The notes under the pieces: model-generated
The model's input: only the letters and a program-made list of their open reading frames with translations
What the model was told of the DNA's origin: nothing
Database searches by the model: none
Assembly (NCBI GenBank): GCA_963204725.1
Contig: CAUJHH010000019.1
Coordinates: 1-64,000 of the forward strand
Origin: Planctomycetota bacterium
Lineage (GTDB): Bacteria > Planctomycetota > Phycisphaerae > Phycisphaerales > UBA1924
Reading direction: 5' to 3'
Length of the DNA: 64,000 bases
Shown: in pieces, positions 43,708 to 55,200 of the stretch
Layout: every line of letters begins with the position of its first letter
Position numbering within the stretch: position 1 is the first letter of the stretch
Translations under genes and position numbers: made by a program

Positions 43708-44832
43708 TTATTCCGGCTTCCGACGGGATCGGTTCGCGCCGGGACGATTCTTGGGCGCGATTCCGGGCCTGGATCGGCCCGTGGCACCCTTGGAGCCCTT
43801 GATTCCGGAAGCGCCGCCGGATGCCCGTTTGGGACGTGGATTCTCGCCCGCACGGGGGTTGGCGCCTCGGTGCGTTGGCTTTGGTCCCGGAGCGGGTTCG
43901 ACGCGCTCCGACCGGTCCGGACGGGCCTGGGTGGGACGCGAGGGACGTGAGGAGCCAGAGCGGGCGTTCGACCTGGGCTTCCGCTTGCCGGCCTTGGAAG
44001 CGAGGCGGGCACGCTCGGGGAGAGCGACGGGCTCGGTCGCTCCACGCTTGAGGGCGACGATCTCGTGGCGTTCGAGGTCCCGCCACTCGCCCCGCGCGAT
44101 CCCCTTGAGCAGGAGCGGGCCGAAGGCGATCCGCTCGAGCCGCTTGACGTGGTGCCCGATTTTGGCGAGAAGGTCCTGAACAGAACGGCCGCGCGATTCG
44201 CGAACGGTCACACGGAGGACGGTCTTTCCGTCTTCGAAGCCGACGATCGAGACCGGGGCAGGGTCGCCCTTGTTCTTGGATCTGCCGGCGAGGCGTCGAT
44301 TCAGTTCCTGCATGGTGCGGGGCGGGACGACGCCGGAAACGGCGGCCTCATAGACCCTGAGCCCGCCGAACCTCGGGTGGGTGAGCTTGTGGGCCAGGTC
44401 CCCGTCGTTGGTCAGGAGCAGCAGCCCCATCGCGTCGTAGTCGAGGCGTCCGACCGGATAGAGACGTGCGCCTGAGTGATGGCGCACGAGATCGACGACC
44501 GTGAGACGGTCCGCACCCGGCTCGTCGCTGACGGCGCAGAGCGTCCGAGGCGGCTTGTTCAGCATGACGTAGACGGGGTCTTCGGCGGGCTTGATCGGTC
44601 GGCCCTCGACGAGGATCCGATCCTGCGACGGATCGACCCAGATCGGCAGGTCCGTGAGGACACGCCCGTTGACCCGGACTTGTCCATCCTTGATCAGCTG
44701 TTCGCAGGCGCGACGAGAGGCGACGCCCGCATCGGCGAGGACGCGCTGGAGGCGCTCGCCCCGCGAGGCGTCGCGATAGTCATCTACCGGGCGCGATCGA
44801 CCCTTGGCGGGGCCTTTGATAGGGTGGTGCAC
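43708..44832 (-). CDS. 23S rRNA pseudouridine synthase, RluB/RsuA type
   Basis: A 374-residue protein starting at a GTG. The S4 RNA-binding domain is at residues of about 26-75 (ERLQRVLADAGVASRRACEQLI). The catalytic domain has GRLDYDAMGLLLLTNDGDL with the catalytic Asp, and KIGHHVKRLERIAFGPL. The C-terminal 110 residues are a very basic Arg/Pro/Gly/Ser tail. Likely modifies 23S rRNA; exact position not assigned. Confidence 0.9.
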   Translation of the reverse strand: MHHPIKGPAKGRSRPVDDYRDASRGERLQRVLADAGVASRRACEQLIKDGQVRVNGRVLTDLPIWVDPSQDRILVEGRPIKPAEDPVYVMLNKPPRTLCAVSDEPGADRLTVVDLVRHHSGARLYPVGRLDYDAMGLLLLTNDGDLAHKLTHPRFGGLRVYEAAVSGVVPPRTMQELNRRLAGRSKNKGDPAPVSIVGFEDGKTVLRVTVRESRGRSVQDLLAKIGHHVKRLERIAFGPLLLKGIARGEWRDLERHEIVALKRGATEPVALPERARLASKAGKRKPRSNARSGSSRPSRPTQARPDRSERVEPAPGPKPTHRGANPRAGENPRPKRASGGASGIKGSKGATGRSRPGIAPKNRPGANRSRRKPE

Positions 44833-44939
44833 CGCGGAGTGTAGCGCACGGGCAGGCCGATCCGCGTGTATCGTGTGGGTCGAGGCCTGCGGGAGCGCGG
44901 GCGGCTGGTAGCCGGTGCGTCGTCATGGAGGGCGGCCAA

Positions 44940-46154
44940 ATGACAGAGAAGGTTTCGCGTCAGGAAGCGGCGGCGGCGGTCGAGGAGATTCTCGTCACGC
45001 CTCGCGTGCTCAACACGGAGCGATACGCGCGCCTCGTCGATGAGCTGGGCACGCTGGTCCGCAGCGCCGCGTCGCAGACGGGCGCGATGAGCGCCGCGGC
45101 GGATGAGCTGAGGGTCGCGCAGGTCGCGGCGGCCCGCACGCTCGAAGAGCTTCGCACGCGCACCGAGACTCTGGGGCGGAGCGTGTCGGTGATCGATCAG
45201 CGGCTGGCGCGGAGCGAGTCGCTGCTGGCGCGCGCGGTGGAGCAGGTGCAGACGGCACAAGAGGCGGCGGCCCGCGTCGAACGGATGGCCTCGGCGGACT
45301 TCGGCGAGATGGAAGGGCGGCTCCGCGAGGCGGAGCGCATCGCGCTGGCTCGCGTTGAGTCCGCCTCTCAGGAACTCATGTTGCGGCTCCGCGCACAGGC
45401 GGAGGAGACCGCCACGGTGGTTGAGGCATTGACGCGGGATGGCGCGGCACGGGCAACGGCCGGCGCAAGCGAAGCCGCGCACCGCGCGGCCACGAAGGTG
45501 GCCGAGGCGATCGTGGCCAAGTCGCAATCGACGCTCGAGACGCGGGCGGACGCGATCGCGAAGTCGTTCCAAGAGCAGGGCGCGGGGGCTGTTGCGTCGA
45601 TTGAGCGCGCGGCGACGGAGGTCGCTGCGAAGATCGATCGGGCGTCGCGGGAGGCCGGAGAACGACTCTCGGCAGACGCGAGCGCCGCGACCCACGCGTG
45701 CGCACTCTCGCGCGACGGGCTTGAACCGTTGATTGAACGCGCCGAGACACTCGGGCGAACTGAGACGATGGAGCCCGTGCGGGCTCTGGCAAGGGAACTC
45801 GGCGAGGGGATCGGAAACGCCGAATCGGTCGGTGTCGAGCTGCGCACGCTTCTTGCGCAGGTGGATGAGGCGAGGGCGGCGATCGAGTCCGTGCTCGAGC
45901 GTGCCACCGCAGCGAGCGTGCCGGCCACGCCTCTTGCGAACCAGCCCCCGGCGGGAGCGGACGCGATGTCGAACCTGGAATCCAGGTCGAGCACGTTGAT
46001 TCGGGAGACCGACGAGCGATTGAGCGCAGCGACGGCCCACGCGGAGCAGCTCGGCCGGTGGCTCGGCCAGTTGCTTGGCCACGCCCAGCAGACCGGCACG
46101 GCGCTCGACGCGCTTGTGCGTCGAGCGGAAGCGGCTCGCACACTCGAGAGCTGA
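44940..46154 (+). CDS. Long coiled-coil protein
   Basis: A 404-residue protein of Ala/Glu/Arg-rich heptad-type helix nearly throughout (DQRLARSESLLARAVEQVQTAQEAAARVERM and similar). No signal peptide, membrane helix or catalytic motif was seen. The ATG at 44940 has GGAGGG 7-8 nt upstream and is preferred over the one at 44925. Unrecognised; structural or filament role possible. Confidence 0.6.
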   Translation: MTEKVSRQEAAAAVEEILVTPRVLNTERYARLVDELGTLVRSAASQTGAMSAAADELRVAQVAAARTLEELRTRTETLGRSVSVIDQRLARSESLLARAVEQVQTAQEAAARVERMASADFGEMEGRLREAERIALARVESASQELMLRLRAQAEETATVVEALTRDGAARATAGASEAAHRAATKVAEAIVAKSQSTLETRADAIAKSFQEQGAGAVASIERAATEVAAKIDRASREAGERLSADASAATHACALSRDGLEPLIERAETLGRTETMEPVRALARELGEGIGNAESVGVELRTLLAQVDEARAAIESVLERATAASVPATPLANQPPAGADAMSNLESRSSTLIRETDERLSAATAHAEQLGRWLGQLLGHAQQTGTALDALVRRAEAARTLES

Positions 46155-46178
46155 TCGAATCGCATGGCCAAAAGAAAT

Positions 46179-46250
46179 GACCCGCGCCCTGCGTGAGCAG
46201 GACGCGGGTCCGCAGGGGGTCCGCGCTCGAACGTACGCCGCTCGAGCGCG
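46179..46250 (-). terminator. Double hairpin terminator of the giant surface-protein gene
   Basis: Stem one: GACCCGCGCCCTGC (46179-46192) with GCAGGACGCGGGTC (46197-46210), 14 bp with one mismatch and loop GTGA. On the minus strand it is followed by CATTTCTTTTGG. Stem two: CGCGCTCGA (46222-46230) with TCGAGCGCG (46242-46250). Lies between convergent genes. Confidence 0.75.
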
Positions 46251-46265
46251 GTGTGGGGGGCGGGA

Positions 46266-49200
46266 TCAGTCGGAGGCCAGGATGCGATCGAGGAGCGAGA
46301 CGCTGCGCTGGCGTCCGAGGAAGAAGTTGGTGTTGTCGATCGGGTCGATGCTTGTGGAAAGCAAGCGGCTGGCGTTCGAGTAGTTGTATGGCTGATCGAC
46401 ACCGGGGATCGTCTGCACGCCGTTCGCGGCCATGAGGTCCGCGTCGGTGACGGTTGAGTATGAATTCGACATGCGGAGTCCGAGGAGCTCGCCGACGCGC
46501 CGTCCGACGGCGGCGGTGAGCGACTGGCTGAGCTGCTCCAGTTCGGCCTGGCTCTGGTTGTAGCCGAGCACGGTGGCGGATGGAACGAAGACAACCGCTT
46601 CGTCGCTGGTGTCCGTGTTCAACGGATCGGATCGCTCGCTGTAGCCGAAGGGCTGGTTCGTGATCGAGCCGATGCCGAAGAATGAGAACCCGCTGTTGAT
46701 GAAGTTGAGGTTGTCGAAGCTGCTGGACAGGAAGACGGTGGAGTAGTCCTGGAACTCGAAGTCGGCGGGGTTGGTCGAGATCCGAACGTCGATGCCAGCT
46801 GCGGCGTACGCGTCCGACAGCTGCGAGATGATCGAATCGAGCAGGAACTGATCGACCGTGCGGCCGTCGGAGACCTTGCCTGAGTATCCGAGCGACTTGG
46901 CGTCGAAGCCGGCGAGGTTGGTGGTCAGGCCGCCCGCCTCGAGCCAATCGACCGATCCGCCGCGGGTCTCGAGGAGGATGTTCTGCGAGATCTGCGGCGC
47001 GGCGGCGACGGTGCCGCCGTATTGCACGACCTCGATCTGGTAGTCGGTGTTGAATGCACCCTGGAGGTAGACGGCGTATTTGGCGGCGACGGTGCCGTCG
47101 GAGCCGATGGCACCGGGCGTAACGAAGTCGATGAAGAAGTCGCCGTTCTCGTCGAAGCCGTACGAGTTGGTCCCGTTGTCCGCGATCGTTCCCGGGACGC
47201 CCTCGCGGCCGGTGAAATCGGTCGGAGAGAAGACCAGCACGCCGTCGTCGATGCCGGTTGAGTTTGTGGTGTCGAAGATGCCGAACTGGACGAAGCCGCG
47301 GTAGTCGAAGAAGGAGGAGAGGAGGAAGATGTCCGCGACCGACCGCTGGTTGCGGGAACCGAGGTCGGCTCCGAACTCCGAGAGCTTGACGGTGGCACGG
47401 ATGTGGGTGCCGGCGGCGATCGCCTGGCGGTTGTTGAGATGGAAGATGTCGACATCGGCCCAGACATCGCCCGGCACCCCGGCGTGACCGGTGGGGCCGA
47501 TGGCGGAATTGATGGTGACCGTGCGGACGGCGGTGTTGACGCCGTCGATATTGGTGACCGCGTAGTTGGACGAGACGCCGTCGGGGCTCGTTCCGAGGAC
47601 AAAGTCGTCGGCGTTGCCCTTGATCCCGTCGGGACCGGCGTTGTAGGTGAAGGTGTACGAGCCGATGATCCGGGTGTTGACATCGTCGGCGGTGTTGAAG
47701 ATGCGATCGGGCCCGGCGAAATCGATGTTCGCGGGTGCGTAGACGATGGCGTTGCCGTCGCCCGAGTTGGTCGGCGCATTGAAGCCAGAGTCGGCGTCGT
47801 CGAAGATCTCAACGCTGAAGCGGTAGGTGCCGACGGCTCCGGGGATGGAGTCGATGTTGGGCACGGATGTGTCGCCGAAGGCGGTGGAGTTTCCGATGGC
47901 GATGTAGTAGACGCCGGACTGCTTGACGAGATACGAGAACTCGCTGACCAGATCGAACTCGCTGAGGCCGCTGACCGGGAGCGCGATGAGCGACGCAGAG
48001 GTCTGTCCCTCGTCCACGATTGCGCCGCTCGGATCGACGATGTATCGGCCGGCGAGAAGGGCCGAGCCCTCCATCTTTCCGAGTCGGAGGATCTGCCCCG
48101 CCTGCAGAGAGACACGGTAGAGATCGACATCGCTCGCGGGCTTGAAGAAGTTGATGTCGGTGTCCGGGTGGTCGCCGATCGACCCGCGGATGGTGTAGGC
48201 CCGATTCGCGTCAGCCAGGCCGTCGGACGCCCGGTTGTTGTCCATCACGATATCGAGATTGAAGGGGCCGTAGAAATCGATGCCGAGCAGCGCGTTGCCG
48301 AACGTGTTCGCGATCGTCGACCGCTGTGAAACGATCTTGTCACCCGCGTCGCCGACAAAGCTGTCGTCGGAGAAGCTGTCGCCGGACTCGGCGATCCCGT
48401 TCCCGTCGCCATCGAGGCGGGCGTTGACGAGAGAGGAACGCAGGAAGTTCTGATCGAGCTGGAACCGGTACACGCCCGGGCCGGGCACGCCCACGACCTG
48501 GGGCAGGTTGCGCTCGGTGACAGCGCGGGAGAACGAGACGGTCGCCACGCGCGTCGACGCGTTGTAATCGAGCGTGTAGTCGATGCCCTCGATGAGACGG
48601 ATCGTGACGCTTCCCGTGCCTCGCACCTCGGAGACCGAGAGGGCCCGGGAGAGGGTGGCGACATCGAGGGGCAGATTGAACGTGAGTTTGGCGCTGTAGA
48701 GACGTGTCGCCTCATCGACCTGCAGGTTGGTGACCTGGATGGACTCTGGGTTGTAGCCGATCGGGCCGAACTTGAAGTTGCCCTGGTCCTTGGCCGGCAG
48801 CCCACCGATGCGAGCCGAGCCGATGGTGCCCGTCGAGGAGATCGCGTACGACTCGGAATTGACGTTCGATCCGACCTGGTTGCCCGCGATGGTGACGGAT
48901 GTGATCGTCGAACGGCCCTCGGCGACGAGATCGTCGGCGTTGCCGAAGAACGCGTCGGAACCACGGTGGATTCCTGCGACGATGTCCGACTCGAGGAAGG
49001 TGCCGCCGACCGTGACGGTCCCGATGCGACCGGTCGTGACCAGATCCGCGGCCGAACCCGTGCCGCCGAAGCGGCCGTCGGTGCCGAGATCGATGCCGGC
49101 CATGATCGACGAGTCGAACATGTTACCGGAGACAGAGATCGAATTGATCGCGTCGCGTGCGGAGATCCACGCGCGATGCAGAGAGCCGGCTGTGAGCGAT

Positions 49201-52200
49201 CCGACGGTGTCGCCCGCACGGACGAATCCCGTGCTGATGGCGCCGCCGATGGCAACCGAAGCGATGGAGCGATCGGCCGAGATCAGCCCCAGCATCGCGC
49301 CCGACACATTGACGGAACCGATCTCGATCGCGGAGATCGAGGCCTCGCCGGTGACACTGGGCGTTGCGTTGCCGAAGAAGCCGGAGATGTTGGTCGCCGT
49401 GATGGTGCGGGCCTCGACGTGGCCGCCGAAGAAGTTGCCCGACACCAGCGAGGAGAGCGTCCCGCCGACCAGGATGGTGCCTGTGCTATCGAACGCGGAG
49501 AGATTGATGGTGCCGGCGTTTCCGTCGACCTTGATGTTGCTGTTGCCGACGAGCTGGCCGGTCACGATGATCGACCCGATGCTCACATCGTCGCGGCCGA
49601 CGATGTTGAGGCCGGACAGATTCGCTCCGTTGTTGGGTGCGACGCGGAGCACGGTGGCCAGTGTGGTGCCGGAGAACGTGATGGTGCGCGTCGCGGCGTC
49701 CCAGCGGATCGAGCCGGGCCCGGTGAACGAGATGCGGGTCGAGACGCCTCCAACGCTGACCGTGAGCCCGGCGCTCGGCACGGCAACGCCCGGCTGTGCG
49801 GCATCCGGGGCGAGGATCTGCGAATCGGTCGTCGGACGTGCCTGGCTGGCGCGGATGATGCGACCGTCGATGCCGCCGGCGAGGGAGTCTGCGGTGAGGC
49901 GGACCGTCGAGACGGGGCCCCCGATCGCGATGTTACCCGCGCTCGAGAGGCCAACTGCGGTGCGGTCGTCTCCGCCGATGTACATGCCGTCCGCACCAGC
50001 GTCGACGCCTGCGACGATGTCAACGAGCGATGCGGCGCCGGCGAAGATGCCGTCGATCACGCCGGAGCCAACGGTGTCGGCGTTCGCGCCGGTGCCTCCC
50101 GGGAGATTGTCGGCACCGAGCGAGAAGATGCCCGCGCCGATGAACGCGCGATTGAGACCTCCGGTGAACGAGACGCCACCGACGAAGTCGCCCGCGGCGA
50201 TGATGTTGGCTCTCTCGGTGGTGCCGCCATTGTTGGCCGCGCCGCCGTTGACCTGAACGGACAGGACCGAACGACCGGCCCAGACAAGCGTCTCAAAGAG
50301 CGATCCATTCGTGACAATGAAGGAGACGACGTTGTGTCCGGCCGTGATCTTCGGGCCGTCGACGCCGAGGGTGGCTGCCGTGCCGGGCGGGAGTTCGTTG
50401 CGGCGCGCGTCGTAGCTGCGGAAGGCGGAGAGAGCCGGGTTGATACCGACATCGCCGAAGACGCCGTCGGCGCTGGCGACCACGCGGAGGGACGTGATGT
50501 CCCAATCGGCGTGGACATCGCCGAGGAGGTGGCCGCCGCTGACGACCATCGAATCGATGGAGCCGTCGTACGCAGCGACCTTGCGGCCCTGGTAGAAGGA
50601 GCCGTTGCTGATCGTGACCGAGCCGATGCCGCCGGACCAGGAAACGATGCTGCCGCCGAAATCACCGGCGGCGGTGACCGCGTTGATGCGACCGAAGGCG
50701 ATGATCGAGCCATTGCCGACGAGGTTGTTCGCGGCCTTGGCTGAGACCGCACCGATCGCGATGGTCCCGGAGATCGCCTGTCCGACGCGGATGTCGCTGT
50801 AGAGCGCTCCTCCGGCCGATGCGGAGCCCAGGTTGCCCTTGACGAGGATCACGCCGGGCTTGGACTTGTTGCCGATGTTGCGGCCGGCGACCATGGAGGT
50901 CACGCCGGCGCTGATGCTGGTCGTGATATCGAGATCGCGTGCCGCGGAGAGCAACGAGATGGTTCCGAACGATGTGATTGTGGTGATCTTGGCGCGGATG
51001 TCGCCAACGGACGTGCTGATCGTGCCGACCGGTCCGGCCGAGGCGATGCTGCCGGAGATCAGGTTTGCAGCGGTGACGAGATCGAGACGGCCGCGCGGGC
51101 CGGTCACGCTGATCGATGTGTTGATGATGCTGTCGGCGGCCGTGATCGAGTTGATCGGTCCGGAGATCGCGATGGTGGACGAGACGATGCTGTCTGTCGC
51201 GCTCATCTGAACAAGTTCGCCCGCCGTGATGTTGCTTGAGCTGAGACGGCCGGCCTGGAAATCAAAGATCGTTCCATCGACATCGAGCGAGATTCGGAAG
51301 CCCTGGCCAGCGGCGAACAGGTTGAGATCGCCGACGACGTCGATCGTGATGTCCTTCACCGTTCCGAGCAGCGTCTCGGTGCTGCTCGTCGAACCGTTGA
51401 CACGGAACTCGCCGAGGTTTCCGTCGACGACGATCGCGTTCGGGAAGAGCTCGAGCGATGTGCCCGTGAGCGTTGAGTTGCGGTATTCGTCGGCGGTGAT
51501 CAGCCCGATATCACCGTTGGCCTGGATATAGACAGCGTCGTAGACGCCTCCCAGAACCTGCAGGCGGGCGAGGCTGCCGAAGAACATCTCGGTGCGGAAG
51601 ATGTCCGCATCGCGAGTGATGATGTCGCCGGCGGTGCCGCGTGCGATGTTGTCATCGCCGTAGAGCATGCCGGTCCAGAAGTTGTCCATGTTGGCGACGC
51701 AGATAAAGGCGTCGATGATGCGGCCGCCTCGGGAGAGCTCGACGGCGCCGATGCCGTTGACCTCGTTGATCTCGCCGGGCGTCTGGTTGGAAGCGGAGAT
51801 CGTGCTGGAGATGGAGGCATTGTCGATGCGGTCGCCGATGACGTTGCGGATCTCATTGGTCGCGAAGATGCCGGTGATGGAAAGCGGCGAATCCGATCTC
51901 GCACGCAGGCCATCGCCGATATCGACGTTGGCGATGTTGTTGGCGAAGATCGTGCCGACGATGCCCTCGAACCGTCCGAGCGGCGTGATGCCGTCGGCGT
52001 TGGCGACGACGCGGGAGATCTCGCCCGCTGCGTCCTGGAGGATCACGTCGCCGATCGCGCCGTTGGTGCTCACATCCAGGATCCCGCCCGTGCGGACGAC
52101 GATGCCGTTGAGATAGGGATCGAACGGCGAGCCGACGTCGTCGAGGAACGCGGCTCCTGCGTCCGTGACGGTGTTGTTCGTCGGGCGGAAGATGCCGCTG

Positions 52201-55200
52201 CCCCAGTCGGCATCCATCGCTTCGGCGGGGATGCCGAGGGCGGCGCCGACCGTGCCGTTGAGGCCGGAGGCAAGGCCCAGGAAGGGACCGATCAGCTTCG
52301 GTCCGAAGGGCACGACCTCGGTGCGACCAAGGTCGCCGGAGTCGAGCGTGACGGTCTGAACGCCGATCACGTCGATGGCGACGATGTCGCCGTTCGGCGT
52401 GAGGTTCTCGATGCGATCGAACGCGGTGCCGCCGGTCTGCTCGATCAGCCAGACATCGATCTCGCCGGTTCCCGAGAACCGGACGCTCGACGCGGCAGCC
52501 GCGTTGGTGATGATCAGGTGGCCGATCGAAGCGGGCGTGCCCGTGCGACCGTCGCTGATCACGTCAAGACGCAGCCCGCCGGACAGATCGATCTGGACTT
52601 CGCCGATGGCGCCGCCCTGCGACCCATCGACCGGGAGCACGCGGACAAAGCCGAGGTTGGCGCCGGCGGTTCCGCCGACGACATTGAACGAGACCTTGGA
52701 TCCGCCATCGTCGACGATCTCGAGCACCTGGCCGCCGATGATGGGGAGCGTTGTGTTGACGCTGTTAACGGCGACCTGGGGCGCATCGAAGAACCGCACA
52801 TCGGAGCCGAAGCCCGTCGAGAACGAAGAGAGACCGCTGCCGCGGTTGCCCCAGATGCCGATGAACGTGCTGGGCGGATCGTTGAGATCCTGGCTGACGA
52901 GGAACGCGCCGACGATCGAGCCCGGCGAGGTGCGAAGCGAGACCGATGGACCGTGCACGTGTCCGCCGACGCGGATCATGCCGATCGAGCCGTCGCCGCC
53001 GTTGACACCGGTGCGGAGCACAAACTGCGAACCGGTCTGAGCGGAGATGTCCGAGTCGCGATCGACGCCGATCGAGCCGCGGATGTCAATGACACCGACG
53101 CGCCCGCCGACCGACATATTCAGGTTGCCGAGGTCGCCCTCGAGCCCGTTGTTCGCGCCCGCGCCCGCAGCGGTCGCGATGCCGGTGACGAGATTGCCGA
53201 AATCGCCACCAATGAAGATGTTGATGACATCCTGACGCAGGCCCTCGAACTCGATGTTGAGGTCCGAGCCGGTCGTGATGTTGTAGAGATTGCCCTCGAC
53301 GGAGACTGTGCCGCCGCCCCAGGTCATGAGGGCCTGGACATCGTCGACATCGGTGTTGATGTATCCATTGGGGGGCGCATCGGCGCCCTGAGATGTGCGG
53401 ATGCCGGTGCCGACGCGAATCGCGCCCATGGAGCCGGTGAGGACGGCGATGTTGACGTCGTTTCCGAGGCCGTTGCGGACGTTGTCCTGGCCGAGCGAGC
53501 CGCCAGTGTGCAGGCCGCCGAAGGTGACGGGGGCGAGACCGCCGATGGTGATCTCGTACGAGGTCCCGCTGGTCTCTGCGCCGTCAACGACGCCCGGCAC
53601 CGAGACGACCATGTAGTACATGCCCGGAGCGTTGGGCGTGAAAGTGATGACAGAGACCTTGGAGCCACGGAGGTTCGTTGAATTGGCGGCGAGTGTGCGG
53701 CCGTCCTGATCGACGATGCGAACGTACTCGTTGGTAGCGTTCGAGATCTCGACTCGGACATCGTTCTGTCCGTCGACAACGAATCCGAAGACATCGGCGG
53801 CGTCCTCGTTGGTGTCGATCGGATCCATCAGGCCGAGGGTGCCGCTGATGATCGAGGTCGTGCCTCCCCGGTTGATCATCTCCGCGCCGATGATGGTGTC
53901 GTTTCGAGAGAAGCCGAGTCCGTAGTAGAACGCCTGGCCCCCGCCTCCCGCGCTGTTGACGCTGTTGCGCTCGAGCTGGGCGCGGACCGAGGCGGCCTCG
54001 GTCGCCGAGAGCAAGATGCCCTGAACCGACTCGCGCTCGCGATAGCGAAGCGAGTCGAGCAGCGGACGGTTCTGCGGGTTGGAGGTGTCGCCGAGGACGG
54101 TGACCTCCATCAGCGAGCGTCCGGCGACGGCGAACTCGCCGAGCGTGCGTCCGACGACCAGACTCGAGTTCGTCTTGGTGATCACGTCGAGATCGGTGAC
54201 GTTGCTGAGATCCGCGCCCGAATCGGGGACCCAGATGCCGGCATCCGTGGCGGCGATAAACGCGCCAAGGTCGCCCTGCACAGAGAAGCTGCCAAAGGGA
54301 GCCGAGATCGCCAGGGTCTGCACAGCGCCCGTGAACTGGCTCGACCCGAAGACCGCGCCGTGGATCGAGATCGACCCGACTGACGAGCCGTCGGTCACGA
54401 AGATGCCCTGCTCGGGATTGGTGAAGCCGCTGGTCACGAATCCGCCGGTGCCGATGGGGAATCCCTGCGGGTTGTAGCTGTTCTGAGGCCGGACCCACGG
54501 ACTTCCGAGGATGAGCGAGCCGGGGCCGTCGGGCAATCCGATCACGTTGCCGTCGACGTCGATGGCATAGCCGAACCCGGCGTCCTCGAAGTCGTCGAAG
54601 TAGCCGCGAACGTTGTCCAGTACCTCGACTTCGCCCTGCTGGATCTTGAAGCCGACCATCGAGAGCGCTGTGCGCGAGTCGCCACCGGTGATCTCGATAC
54701 GTCCGATGCCGTCGTTAAAGTTGGGGATGCCGTTGTCGTCGAGATCGACCAGCGGAACGGATAGTCCCTGCGGCGCACCGAGCGCGATCGTCTGAACGAT
54801 GTCGCGGCCATAGAGATCGAGGAATCGGATCGTGGATCCGACGGGGCCGCTGAAGACCATTTCGGCGCCGAAGATGCGCGCCGTGACGTTGTCGGCGAAG
54901 TTGCCCGCCGGGACGACGTAGTTCACGTTATCAACTGCAAACGAGTTGGTGCCCAGAGAGTTGAAACGGATCTGATCGAAGACCGGCGTCTGCGCGCTCT
55001 GTGTGGTGAACTGGAAGGTGCCGATGCCCTGATTGGACGGATTCGATATGTTCAGATTGCGCAGAGCCGCACCGGTGTAGGTGGCGACCACCTGGCCGCG
55101 GAAGGTCAGATCGACGCGCATGAGCGACGAGTTCAGACCGATGTTGTTGCCGACGCCGTAGATCTCCAGCGTGACCGACTGCACACCGACATTGGCCGTG

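Noticed and set aside
48772-50744. Two long + strand frames inside the giant gene region
   Set aside because: Antisense shadows; composition is the complement of the repetitive beta-strand units.
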